Shown here one piece after another: positions 24,277-31,164 of a stretch of DNA of 64,000 nt (positions are counted from its first letter, which is position 1; the number at the start of each line of letters is the position of its first letter). A program made the translations under genes and the position numbers. The stretch is from Fimenecus sp964540535 (GTDB lineage: Bacteria > Bacillota > Clostridia > Oscillospirales > Acutalibacteraceae). The stretch spans positions 1 to 64,000 of the forward strand of contig CAZIMO010000003.1 of NCBI GenBank assembly GCA_964540535.1, read 5' to 3'. The notes beneath the pieces are model-generated. The model did no database searches, was not told the DNA's origin, and was given only the letters and a program-made list of their open reading frames with translations.

Positions 24277-24867
24277 TTAATAATATCTGTAAAGCGCTAT
24301 AACCTTGCCTAAAATCACAACCTCATTTGTGATAATCGGTTCATAAGCGTCATTTTCGGGCTGAAGTCTGAAATGGCCGTTTTCTTTATAAAAACGCTTA
24401 ACCGTTGCCGAATCTTCAATCATAGCGACAACAATTTCGCCGTTGACGGCACATGGAGTTTTCTCGCAAATAACAACATCGCCGTCAAGAATACCTGCCC
24501 AAAGCATACTTTCACCGCGAACCTTCAGCGCAAACAGTGATTTATCCCTTGAAACCCTGCCGTTATAAGGAATATAGCCCTCAATCTGTTCAACAGCAAG
24601 TATGGGCATACCTGCGGTAACAGTACCCAAAAGCGGAACGCTTGTTACATTTTCGGCTTGACCGAGAACACGGATTGAACGCTTTAACATTGGGTCACGC
24701 TCAATATAACCTGCCTCTTCAAGCGCGTCAAGGTTTGCTTGAACAGAAGAAGTTGATTTAAGCCCAACCGCAGAACCGATTTCACGGACTGACGGCGGCA
24801 CACCGCACTGCGAACGCTCGCAAAGAAATTCATAAATTTTTTGTTGTGTATCGTTAATAGGCCGCAT
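24277..24867 (-). CDS. lexA: LexA SOS repressor
   Basis: 196 residues. The N-terminal winged helix (TQQKIYEFLCERSQCGVPPSVREIG, SSVQANLDALEEAGYI) recognises SOS boxes. The cleavage site Ala-Gly is in VTAGMP; catalytic Ser is in GESMLWAGI and catalytic Lys in ATVKRFYK, so RecA-stimulated self-cleavage is expected. The start is ATG 24867, preceded by GAGGTGG; the frame extends upstream without homology. A LexA-type operator overlaps its own promoter (24897-24936), indicating autoregulation. No other SOS gene lies nearby. Confidence 0.95.
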   Translation of the reverse strand: MRPINDTQQKIYEFLCERSQCGVPPSVREIGSAVGLKSTSSVQANLDALEEAGYIERDPMLKRSIRVLGQAENVTSVPLLGTVTAGMPILAVEQIEGYIPYNGRVSRDKSLFALKVRGESMLWAGILDGDVVICEKTPCAVNGEIVVAMIEDSATVKRFYKENGHFRLQPENDAYEPIITNEVVILGKVIALYRYY

Positions 24868-24896
24868 AAAATCCACCTCAACTAAACTTTTTCTAT

Positions 24897-24936
24897 ATTT
24901 TAACACATAATTTTAAAAAAGTAAACATTTGTTCGA
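24897..24936 (-). promoter_or_regulatory. lexA promoter with overlapping SOS operator
   Basis: Reading minus, CGAACAAATGTTT (24935-24923) matches the Gram-positive LexA box GAAC-N4-GTTC except for the last base. It runs straight into the -35 TTTACT (24925-24920), which is 17 nt from the -10 TAAAAT (24902-24897). LexA bound here would block its own promoter. Confidence 0.8.
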
Positions 24937-25102
24937 TATTTTCTTTAAAATTTTTTATTTTTTTGTTCTGTTCATATTTATTTTTCCGTTTTTTAAAAAA
25001 TTATTCATCATTTTTTAAAAATTTGGGTTTATTATTTACCCGTGCTCAGAAATGAGCATCATACCCCATCCTCAAACAACCCCTCAGGGCATTTTTGCCC
25101 GG

Positions 25103-25135
25103 AAAAACGGACAGCTCCGCAACTGTCCGTTTTTC
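25103..25135. terminator. Strong bidirectional terminator in a gene-free region
   Basis: ACGGACAG pairs with CTGTCCGT around an 8-nt loop, with AAAAA before and TTTTTCTTTT after. It ends no visible protein gene. The preceding stretch 24940-25100 holds two small hairpins (GTGCTCA-GAAA-TGAGCAT at about 25041-25060, and GGGC/GCCC at about 25087-25101) and no ORF. A short RNA on either strand may end here. Confidence 0.7.
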
Positions 25136-25140
25136 TTTTG

Positions 25141-25427
25141 TTAAAGTGGCGGGAGTCGAACCCGATTTTTAGGGCTTGATTTTCGGTTCTACTTTGTTAA
25201 AATACTCGTCAATCCGTTAGGATTAACTGCGTTTTGTGCCTTGCATAGCCAAAAATCACTCACCTAAAAATTCTTCGACCTAAAAGGTGTGTAATGCGGT
25301 TCAATTTTTGGCGCAGAGCACGAAATAATACTGTCGCCTTTCGAGCGCGATAAGCCGAAAAGAGTCCATAGTACGCACATTTTAGGCAAATTTGGATTTA
25401 TCGGCTTCGCTTAAATGTATAAAATTT
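25141..25427 (-). other. Unexplained non-coding segment with a tRNA-like T arm
   Basis: About 290 nt without a credible ORF and higher in GC than usual intergenic DNA here. Reading minus, it ends with CGGGTTCGACTCCCG plus CCA (25164-25147), which folds as a T arm and 3' end of a tRNA, followed 12 nt later by the terminator at 25107-25130. No D arm, anticodon arm or matching acceptor 5' strand was found upstream. Further upstream are AAGCCGA/TCGGCTT inverted repeats. It may be a dispersed repeat, a structured RNA, or the scar of an element that used a tRNA 3' end as attachment site. Confidence 0.45.
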
Positions 25428-25458
25428 ACACCTCTGTCAAAAATAAGAACAGAGGTGT
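25428..25458 (+). promoter_or_regulatory. Hairpin sequestering the ribosome site of the M23 peptidase gene
   Basis: ACACCTCTGT (25428-25437) pairs perfectly with ACAGAGGTGT (25449-25458) around an 11-nt loop. The 3' arm contains the Shine-Dalgarno AGAGGTG for the TTG start at 25464. In mRNA starting upstream of the hairpin the site would be masked; TTTT after the stem also makes it terminator-like. Confidence 0.6.
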
Positions 25459-25463
25459 TTTAA

Positions 25464-26132
25464 TTGAAAAGAATAAAAAATCAAGAAAAAATAAAAAAAG
25501 TAATCTATTCTGCTGCGGCATTGGGTATTTGCGCCGCAACATTATTCTCATTTTGGATGGCTAATAAAGACAATAACAGCGTACCGTATGACAGCAACAG
25601 TACGGAAAGTACTTCCGAGCCTACAACAAAAGATACCCCTGTAAACAACCCTGTTACAAATATCCGCGATGAGCGCTACACCGCCCCGGCATCAACAACC
25701 GAAGCTAAAATCAGTATTTATTTTTCATATCCCCTCGGCAACAAGATCGCCAAAGAGTATTCAAAGGGCGAAATTGTTAAAAACAAAACCACCGACGATT
25801 GGCGGACCCACAACGGTGTTGACATAAACGGTGCGGCAGGCGACCAAGTAAACGCAATATGCAACGGCGAAGTAACCGCCGTGCGTGACGACGCACTTTG
25901 GGGAACTGTTGTCACAATTGATCATGGCAACGGAATTACTGCTGACTATTGCGGACTTGAAAAGAATTCGACAGTTCAGCCGGGCGATACGGTTAAAATC
26001 AACCAAAAAATCGGAGTTCTCGGCGAAATACCTCTTGAAAGCGCCGACGGAGCTCATCTGCATCTTGAAATTCACCGTGACGGAGTAACTGCATCGCCGG
26101 CAGATTTTCTCGATAAAAGAATAGACTTCTGA
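25464..26132 (+). CDS. Membrane-anchored M23 (LytM) peptidase, SpoIIQ-like
   Basis: 222 residues. Residues about 12-33 form one membrane anchor (VIYSAAALGICAATLFSFW). Residues 35-75 are a Ser/Thr/Pro-rich linker. Residues about 110-215 are a LytM domain. Zn ligands are present: His and Asp in THNGVDI, and His in HLHLEIHRD. The fold and length fit SpoIIQ, the forespore membrane protein that pairs with SpoIIIAH. Clostridial SpoIIQ keeps the metal site, as here. The start is TTG 25464 with AGAGGTG 6 nt upstream. spoIIIAH is not in the window, so a vegetative cell-wall endopeptidase remains possible. Confidence 0.82.
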   Translation: MKRIKNQEKIKKVIYSAAALGICAATLFSFWMANKDNNSVPYDSNSTESTSEPTTKDTPVNNPVTNIRDERYTAPASTTEAKISIYFSYPLGNKIAKEYSKGEIVKNKTTDDWRTHNGVDINGAAGDQVNAICNGEVTAVRDDALWGTVVTIDHGNGITADYCGLEKNSTVQPGDTVKINQKIGVLGEIPLESADGAHLHLEIHRDGVTASPADFLDKRIDF

Positions 26133-26186
26133 TTATTTAATATTGATAATCACATCAGAATGTGGTAAAATTTCCGCGGTGATATT

Positions 26187-26702
26187 ATGTCTTGGATTTA
26201 TGTTTTTGATTTGAACGACAGAAAAGATTGGACTGATTGGGAGTTTGACGGCACAAAAGCGGAGCACTGCAAAAAGAAAGAAAGCAAAGCTGCCGCCGCT
26301 GCGCTTCACTGTATGGGTGTTGAGGATTTGACCTATGAACCGAACGGCAAGCCTGTTGCGAGAAATTGCTATGTAAGTATTTCTCACAGCGGTGACCTTG
26401 TTGCAGTTTGCAGAAATGACAATGTGCCCGTGGGTATTGACGTTGAAAAAATGACCGATCGCGATTTTAATAAAATCGCAAACCGCTTTTTCTGCGGAAA
26501 AGAAGCGGACGAATTTAATGCGAATCCCACGGCCGAAACCTTTTATAAAATTTGGACCTGCAAAGAAGCATACAGCAAAATCGACGGCAAGGGAACTCTT
26601 GAAATATTTAACGGGTTTGATATTTATTCGCTTGCCAACTGCGATTTTCAAACCGATTTTGCAGGCGAATACGCAATAAGCATTTGCGAAAAAGTAAAAT
26701 AA
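26187..26702 (+). CDS. 4'-phosphopantetheinyl transferase, Sfp/AcpT superfamily
   Basis: 171 residues, shorter than Sfp (about 220). It carries the essential motifs YVSISHSGDLVAVC, VGIDVEKM with the metal-binding Asp and Glu, and FYKIWTCKEAYSKIDGKG with the W-x-x-K-E-A-Y-x-K signature. It transfers the phosphopantetheine arm from CoA to carrier proteins. No carrier protein, PKS or NRPS gene is visible in the window, so its partner lies elsewhere. It begins 54 nt after the M23 gene and may be co-transcribed. Expect a minimal AcpS-like activity within the Sfp fold. Confidence 0.88.
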   Translation: MSWIYVFDLNDRKDWTDWEFDGTKAEHCKKKESKAAAAALHCMGVEDLTYEPNGKPVARNCYVSISHSGDLVAVCRNDNVPVGIDVEKMTDRDFNKIANRFFCGKEADEFNANPTAETFYKIWTCKEAYSKIDGKGTLEIFNGFDIYSLANCDFQTDFAGEYAISICEKVK

Positions 26703-26709
26703 AACAAAA

Positions 26710-26743
26710 AATCTCTCTTGTCAATTGAACAGGAGAGGTTTTT
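26710..26743. terminator. Terminator between convergent PPTase and PHP genes
   Basis: CTCTC-TTGT pairs with ACAG-GAGAG (one G-T wobble) around CAATTGA, followed by TTTTTTT on the plus strand and TTTTTTG on the minus strand. It serves both genes. Confidence 0.78.
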
Positions 26744-27457
26744 TTAATTTTTTGATATAAAATTCACAACCGCCTGTGCGGAACATTCGGGCAAATCAAT
26801 TTCAAGCGACGGTTCAACCATATGCTCAAGATAGTGTGCGTCAGAATTGCGAAGATGCTTCATATTTTTTAATAATTCGTGCTTTTCCTCATATTGCGGA
26901 ATAAACGCTTTATGGGTAAATTCAGCCGTTGTAAAGTTCATTTCGGGATACATAAATCCCAAAACCGACAAAATCGAATATGACGCACGGTCAAGGTGCG
27001 CAGGAAAAGCCGCTCCGCCGAACTTTGCGGCTTCTTTTACAACATCATCAATGCTTATTCCCGACGCTGTAGTCAACAAAATTTCTTCTTCGCCCAAAAT
27101 CCCGTCATATTCATTCATAATAAGCTGTTCTCCAAAGATTTGTGGCTTATTTTTAACGGGCGGCATTGTAGATTTGACATAATCGGAAAATTCCAACGCG
27201 TTCTCCAAATCAGGAAAAAGGCAAACCGTATGTATTTCTTCTGATGTGCAAAGCTCCATTCCGGGCACGACCTTAATGCCTGCTTCTTCGCCCGCCTTTA
27301 TTGCGGCAGGACAGTTAAGGCAGGAATTGTGGTCGGTGAGAGCTATTATATCATAGCCGAGAAGCTTTGCCATATTTACAAGATTATAGGGCGTCATATC
27401 ATTGTCACCGCAGGGCGACAGGCACGAATGCAAATGAAAATCGTATTTCAGCTTCAT
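26744..27457 (-). CDS. PHP-domain metal-dependent phosphoesterase
   Basis: About 237 residues, a stand-alone PHP domain. HLHSCLSPCG gives the first His pair, ALTDHNSC the Asp-His, VVPGMELCTSEEIHTVCLF the Glu and a further His, FPAHLDRA another His, and NSDAHYLEHM the C-terminal Asp-His. The substrate is unknown; related TrpH-like proteins hydrolyse phosphonucleotide ends. The ATG at 27457 overlaps the stop of the DRTGG gene (ATGA). It is the last gene of the hydrogenase-like sensor cluster, a context seen in other Clostridia and suggestive of a shared signalling role, though that is inference. Confidence 0.86.
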   Translation of the reverse strand: MKLKYDFHLHSCLSPCGDNDMTPYNLVNMAKLLGYDIIALTDHNSCLNCPAAIKAGEEAGIKVVPGMELCTSEEIHTVCLFPDLENALEFSDYVKSTMPPVKNKPQIFGEQLIMNEYDGILGEEEILLTTASGISIDDVVKEAAKFGGAAFPAHLDRASYSILSVLGFMYPEMNFTTAEFTHKAFIPQYEEKHELLKNMKHLRNSDAHYLEHMVEPSLEIDLPECSAQAVVNFISKN

Positions 27458-27780
27458 AAGCACTGACCCAACTTGTTTGCCATTGCGTATGAATTCTCTT
27501 CGGTTGTAAGCACCGTTACACCCTGCATTTCAGCGCGCGCTTTCGCATTATCGTCAAGAGCCGAGTTTTCAGTAAGCACAATGCAAGCACAATCGGCAAG
27601 TACTGCCACTGCAACAGCGTTTATGTTGCCCATTACGGTGAACCAGCAGTCACCGCTCTGCGCTCTGCCCATAACCCAGCTCAAAAGGTCACCGCAGTAA
27701 CCGCCTGTTATTTCACGGTCAAGGTCGCCCTCAACCAAGATTTTGAGATTTAATTTTTCGGTTAATTCTTTTACTGTCAT
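27454..27780 (-). CDS. DRTGG-domain protein (single domain)
   Basis: 108 residues. LNLKILVEGDLDREITGGYCGDLLSWV contains the domain's DRTGG-like signature (DREITGG). An alternating beta-alpha pattern follows, ending TVLTTEENSYAMANKLGQCL. DRTGG domains occur in phosphotransacetylase and HPr-kinase-like proteins, with unclear ligand. It is one of two such proteins flanking the hydrogenase-like gene, encoded 2 nt after that gene and overlapping the PHP gene. It may bind a small-molecule or redox-linked signal; this is not shown by the sequence. Confidence 0.8.
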   Translation of the reverse strand: MTVKELTEKLNLKILVEGDLDREITGGYCGDLLSWVMGRAQSGDCWFTVMGNINAVAVAVLADCACIVLTENSALDDNAKARAEMQGVTVLTTEENSYAMANKLGQCL

Positions 27781-27782
27781 TG

Positions 27783-29069
27783 TTATTCCTCTGAAGTTCT
27801 GAAAGGTTTAGGAAGCAGACCTTTTGCGCCCTCTTTATTTTTCATTGTAAAAATGCAGTCGTTTCTGTCAGCTTTGCCGATTACAACATCTTCTGCAAAG
27901 CAAGCGCAAGACGGCGAACCGCACATTCCGCAGTCAAGACCCGGCAGAGTTGTTTCAAGCTCTTTAATGCCGCTCATTTTCTGCATAGCCTCAAAAACAT
28001 TGTCGGCAAGCTTCCACGGCGAAGCCTCTAACGGCTTACCCCAATACATTTCTTTGGGAACCGACTCATATTCAAGATGATTGCAGGATACAGGCATATA
28101 TTTACGAAGTCTTTGAAGTCTTGCTTTTGCAACAAAGGGATTTTCAACTGTTAACGGACCGCCCACGCATCCGCCCGAACAAGCGTTAAGCTCAATAAAT
28201 TCAAGGTCATTAAGCTTTTCATCCTCTAATTCTTCAAGCACCTTTATAACATTTTCAATGCCGTCAGCCGCCAAATGCCGTTCACGCAGTATTGCCGAGG
28301 ACTCACCGCCAGAAGCTGCCCAGCCGACGCCGATAATTCCCGAATCGCTCAAATTTTCAAGCTCAATAATTTTGTCCATTTGCTGAACAAGCACGGGATA
28401 TATGTCTTTTATGGAAAAAACTCCGTTGATATAAGATTTTCCGTTGCAAATAGGCTGTTTGATAGCTGAAATTTTCGCCGTACATGGGGTAATAAAGAAC
28501 ACACCGATTTCTTCATCTGAAAATCCTGTTTTTTCTTTTGCCTTAATTCGTGCAAGGCGAGCCGCTTCTTCCATAGGAGCGTTCAAATCAAGCACTTTTT
28601 CTATAAGATTTGGGAAACGCACTCTTATAAGCCTTACAATCGCAGGACAAGCAGACGAAATTACAGGTTTTTTCGTCTTATTCATTGAAAGAACAATACG
28701 GGTAGCTTCGCTCACTAACTCTGCGCCCTTTGAAACCTCAAAAACATCATCAAAGCCCATTCTTTTTAGCCCTGTAAGCACATAATCGGGATCGTCAAGA
28801 TTGTTGAACTGACCGTAGAGCGACGGTGCAGGCAAAGCTATTCTGTATTTATATTCAAGAATTTCGTTCAGCGAATATTTTTCGGCATATTTTGCGTGAT
28901 AAGGGCAAATTCTGATACATTCGCCGCAGTCAATACAACGCTCTGAAATAATATAGGCTTTTCCGTTGCGAACTCTGATAGCATTTGTGGGGCATCGCTT
29001 TAAACAGCTTACACAGCCCTTGCACTTGTCTGCATCAAGGCGCACAGAATGGAAATAGTTTTTATTCAT
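27783..29069 (-). CDS. [FeFe]-hydrogenase-like iron-sulfur protein, putative sensory type
   Basis: 428 residues. Residues about 14-66 hold two [4Fe4S] ferredoxin motifs (CKGCVSCLKRC; CIDCGECIRIC). Residues about 75-345 are the hydrogenase large-subunit domain with three H-cluster loops. SSACPAIVRL matches loop 1, TPCTAKISAIK loop 2 (the usual final Glu is absent) and ELNACSGGCVGG loop 3. All H-cluster cysteines are kept. Residues about 372-405 are an extra Fe-S motif (DCGMCGSPSCACFAEDV, then a later Cys). Unlike PAS-linked HydS it has no sensor or output domain of its own. Output may lie in the adjacent HATPase. Group C (sensory) hydrogenase is my best placement. Confidence 0.82.
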   Translation of the reverse strand: MNKNYFHSVRLDADKCKGCVSCLKRCPTNAIRVRNGKAYIISERCIDCGECIRICPYHAKYAEKYSLNEILEYKYRIALPAPSLYGQFNNLDDPDYVLTGLKRMGFDDVFEVSKGAELVSEATRIVLSMNKTKKPVISSACPAIVRLIRVRFPNLIEKVLDLNAPMEEAARLARIKAKEKTGFSDEEIGVFFITPCTAKISAIKQPICNGKSYINGVFSIKDIYPVLVQQMDKIIELENLSDSGIIGVGWAASGGESSAILRERHLAADGIENVIKVLEELEDEKLNDLEFIELNACSGGCVGGPLTVENPFVAKARLQRLRKYMPVSCNHLEYESVPKEMYWGKPLEASPWKLADNVFEAMQKMSGIKELETTLPGLDCGMCGSPSCACFAEDVVIGKADRNDCIFTMKNKEGAKGLLPKPFRTSEE

Positions 29070-29079
29070 AATTTATCAC

Positions 29080-29502
29080 TCAATCAGTATATACTTTGAG
29101 GTACATAGTAGTACCCACACCAACGGTTGAATCAATTTTCATTTCGTCGGTATATTTTTTTATATTTGGCAAGCCCATACCCGCGCCGAAGCCCAGCGAA
29201 CGGACATTGTCGGGTGCAGTTGAATAGCCCTCTTTCATAGCAAGATCAACATCGGGAATACCCGGACCTTTATCGGTGAGAACCATAGAAATACAGTCAG
29301 GTGTTATTTCAACATCAATTTCGCCGCCGCCTGCGTGAATTACAAGATTGATTTCTGCCTCATAAAGTGCGATTACAACCTTTCGCACGATTTCGGGATT
29401 AAATCCTAAATCCTTTAATGTCTTTTTTACCGAACCCGAAGCTTCGCCGGCACGGGTAAAATCGTCGCAGGGAACGGTAAAATGAAGCTTAAAGCCACTC
29501 AT
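29080..29502 (-). CDS. Anti-sigma-factor-like ATP-binding protein (HATPase_c)
   Basis: 140 residues, the whole chain being one GHKL ATPase domain of the SpoIIAB/RsbW kind. The N box is ALYEAEINLVIHAGGG, the G1 box LTDKGPGIPDVD and the G2 box GFGAGMGLPNIKKY. There is no histidine phosphoacceptor or sigma-binding extension. Such proteins act as serine kinases on STAS antagonists or hold sigma factors, but no STAS or sigma gene lies here. It sits directly upstream of the hydrogenase-like gene and overlaps the preceding DRTGG gene, so it is plausibly the signal-output module of the cluster. Confidence 0.87.
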   Translation of the reverse strand: MSGFKLHFTVPCDDFTRAGEASGSVKKTLKDLGFNPEIVRKVVIALYEAEINLVIHAGGGEIDVEITPDCISMVLTDKGPGIPDVDLAMKEGYSTAPDNVRSLGFGAGMGLPNIKKYTDEMKIDSTVGVGTTMYLKVYTD

Positions 29503-29849
29503 TTCATCGCTCCTCCTCTAAGACCCTTTTCATAAAGAAGTCCGCAGGAAGCGAACATAGTTTCGTCAGTTTTCATAAGTACAATATCACGCTCACGGGC
29601 AAGCTCAATAATACTGTTGTCGGGATATTTACCGCGGACAAACACAACGCAGTACATATCCATCATTTCGGCAGTTCTGACAACCTGCGGATTCACCAGT
29701 CCCGACAAAAGCATTGCCTGCTCTTTAACATATGCAAGCACATCGCTCATCATATCGCTGCCACAAGCCGTAAACACATCACGGTCCATAAACTCCTCAC
29801 CGCATATTACATCAGCATTAAGAATTTCTTTAATTTCATAGATTTTCAT
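29499..29849 (-). CDS. DRTGG-domain protein (first gene of the sensory cluster)
   Basis: About 116 residues. MKIYEIKEILNADVICGEEFMDRDVFTACGSDMMSDVL opens a DRTGG fold in which the signature is degenerate (DRDVFTACG). VNPQVVRTAEMMDMYCVVFVRGK and ERDIVLMKTDETMFASCGLLY follow. It is the divergent partner of the 108-residue DRTGG protein, sharing little beyond fold-level pattern. The start is ATG 29849; an upstream TTG overlaps the ribosome site AAAGGA. A sigma-A promoter lies 50-75 nt upstream, making this the promoter-proximal gene of DRTGG-HATPase-hydrogenase-DRTGG-PHP. Confidence 0.78.
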   Translation of the reverse strand: MKIYEIKEILNADVICGEEFMDRDVFTACGSDMMSDVLAYVKEQAMLLSGLVNPQVVRTAEMMDMYCVVFVRGKYPDNSIIELARERDIVLMKTDETMFASCGLLYEKGLRGGAMK

Positions 29850-29895
29850 ACTATTGTCCAATCCTTTCTTTGCACAGCAAAGTTATATACAACAC

Positions 29896-29924
29896 ATTAT
29901 ACACCATTGATATTTTTTTGACAA
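29896..29924 (-). promoter_or_regulatory. Promoter of the hydrogenase-like sensor cluster
   Basis: Reading minus, TTGTCA (29924-29919), 17 nt, TATAAT (29901-29896). The leader of about 40 nt shows no attenuator. Confidence 0.75.
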
Positions 29925-29998
29925 CAATATATATTGCTGAAATATTTTCTATTTATTTGTTAATTATGTTAAAGGTTGAAAAATCAGAATTAAATATA

Positions 29999-30028
29999 CA
30001 AAAACGGCGAAGCATAAGCTTCGCCGTT
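29999..30028 (-). terminator. Terminator after the paralogous linker-protein pair
   Basis: Perfect 10-bp stem AACGGCGAAG/CTTCGCCGTT with a 6-nt loop, then TTTTTG on the minus strand. It lies 27 nt after the stop of the 358-residue gene. Confidence 0.85.
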
Positions 30029-30054
30029 AAGCTTGTTTAATAATTTAGTTCAAA

Positions 30055-31131
30055 TCAATATTTGAAGTTAGAGTATGTAGCTTCAATCTTAGCTGCACCT
30101 GTACCGGTAGCTGATACAATAGCTAATTTAAGATCAAGCTTTGCATCAAATGCGTAAGACAAATTCATGTTTGTAAGCTGACCGTTCTCGATTGTTGCAA
30201 CAAGAACAATCTTTGTGTAGTTTGCGCTTGAACTGTCTTTAACAGAAATTGCACTTGTAAAGCCTGAAATAGTTGTATTGATTTCTTCAACTGTTATGTA
30301 GTCGTTAGTTGCATGATCCATAGCTGAACCGGCTTTAGGAGTCTGGCAGTTCTTAATCTGGAGCATGTATTTGTTGCCGTCTACTTTCCAGCTTTGAATA
30401 TCTGATTCTTGAAGCGTTGTTGCTTTAAGAAGATATTTCTCGTCCATGCCTTCGCCGGGCTTACCGTTTGTAACAGTATTCTCTTTATTGCCTACGCCAA
30501 TGAATCCGCCTACAACTGAATTAAGAGTTGCGTTGGGGTCAACACTTGTGATAACTGCATTAACCGCATTTGTTGCAGTTGAACTGCCAAGGTCAATATC
30601 CTTTGTGAATTCACCTGTTCTCTTCCAATTGTAAGAAGCCTTTGCAGCCTTTGCTGTTGCATCATTAACTGCCTTTAATGCGTCTGCAAGTGTTTGCTTT
30701 GCAGGAGCATTGTTGTTTGAAGAGCTGTTATTATTTGATGTGTTATTGTTGCTTGAAGCATTGTTGTTTGAAGAACTGTTGTTATTTGATGCGTCATTGT
30801 TTGAAGCATCGTTGTTTGATGCGTCGTTATTTGAAGCGTCATCATTAGATGCGTCGTTGTTTGATGAATCGTCATTGTTAAATGCATTGTCATCATCAAA
30901 CATATTGTCATCATCAGCAGGAGTGTTTGTGTTGTCGTTATCTACAACATTATTTGTATTGCCTGCTTTTTCAACTGCTTTATCAGCCTGCGCTTTACCA
31001 AGGCCTACAACACCAAGGGTAAGTGCTGCTGCGAGAACTACAGCCCAGAATTTAGTCCAATTCTGTGAGCTTTTTACTTTTTTCATTGCTTTAATTTCAG
31101 CCTGTTCGGGCGTTAAAGTTTTCTTTGCCAT
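30055..31131 (-). CDS. Membrane-anchored protein with Asn/Asp/Ser repeat linker (paralogue A)
   Basis: 358 residues, family not recognised. Residues 1-25 are basic and cytosolic (MAKKTLTPEQAEIKAMKKVK). Residues about 27-46 form one membrane helix (WAVVLAAALTLGVVGLG). Residues about 58-145 are a linker built from D/N/S-rich units such as NNDASNNDAS and SSNNNASSNNN. Residues about 150-358 are a globular domain starting ADALKAVNDATAKAAKASYNWKR and ending KIEATYSNFKY. The next gene encodes a clear paralogue with the same ends and a different linker. Topology suggests the globular domain faces outside. No catalytic motif is visible; a beta-rich ligand-binding fold is a guess. Confidence 0.75.
   Translation of the reverse strand: MAKKTLTPEQAEIKAMKKVKSSQNWTKFWAVVLAAALTLGVVGLGKAQADKAVEKAGNTNNVVDNDNTNTPADDDNMFDDDNAFNNDDSSNNDASNDDASNNDASNNDASNNDASNNNSSSNNNASSNNNTSNNNSSSNNNAPAKQTLADALKAVNDATAKAAKASYNWKRTGEFTKDIDLGSSTATNAVNAVITSVDPNATLNSVVGGFIGVGNKENTVTNGKPGEGMDEKYLLKATTLQESDIQSWKVDGNKYMLQIKNCQTPKAGSAMDHATNDYITVEEINTTISGFTSAISVKDSSSANYTKIVLVATIENGQLTNMNLSYAFDAKLDLKLAIVSATGTGAAKIEATYSNFKY
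30700..30960 (-). repeat. Degenerate in-frame tandem repeat coding the Asn/Asp/Ser linker
   Basis: Short in-frame units (multiples of 3 nt, often 15) such as TTGTTTGATGCGTCG recur with small changes on the plus strand and encode DASNN-type pentapeptides. All changes keep the frame. It is prone to slippage, so linker length may vary between strains. Confidence 0.75.
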
Positions 31132-31164
31132 TGTTTAAACTCCTTCCACTCTCTCGTAAAACAA

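Noticed and set aside
25141..25440. tmRNA (ssrA) because of the T-arm-like sequence
   Set aside because: No 5' end of the expected type, no tag-peptide reading frame and no matching acceptor stem.
26133..26651. 172-codon minus-strand ORF over the PPTase gene
   Set aside because: Antisense to the phosphopantetheinyl transferase whose motifs are clear; composition is low-complexity.
30700..30960. CRISPR-like array
   Set aside because: Repeat units are in-frame variants of a short coding motif inside an open gene with no unique spacers or cas genes.
30710..31138. 142-codon plus-strand Leu/Glu-rich ORF over the linker gene
   Set aside because: Produced by reading the opposite strand of the Asn/Asp/Ser repeats; no ribosome site.
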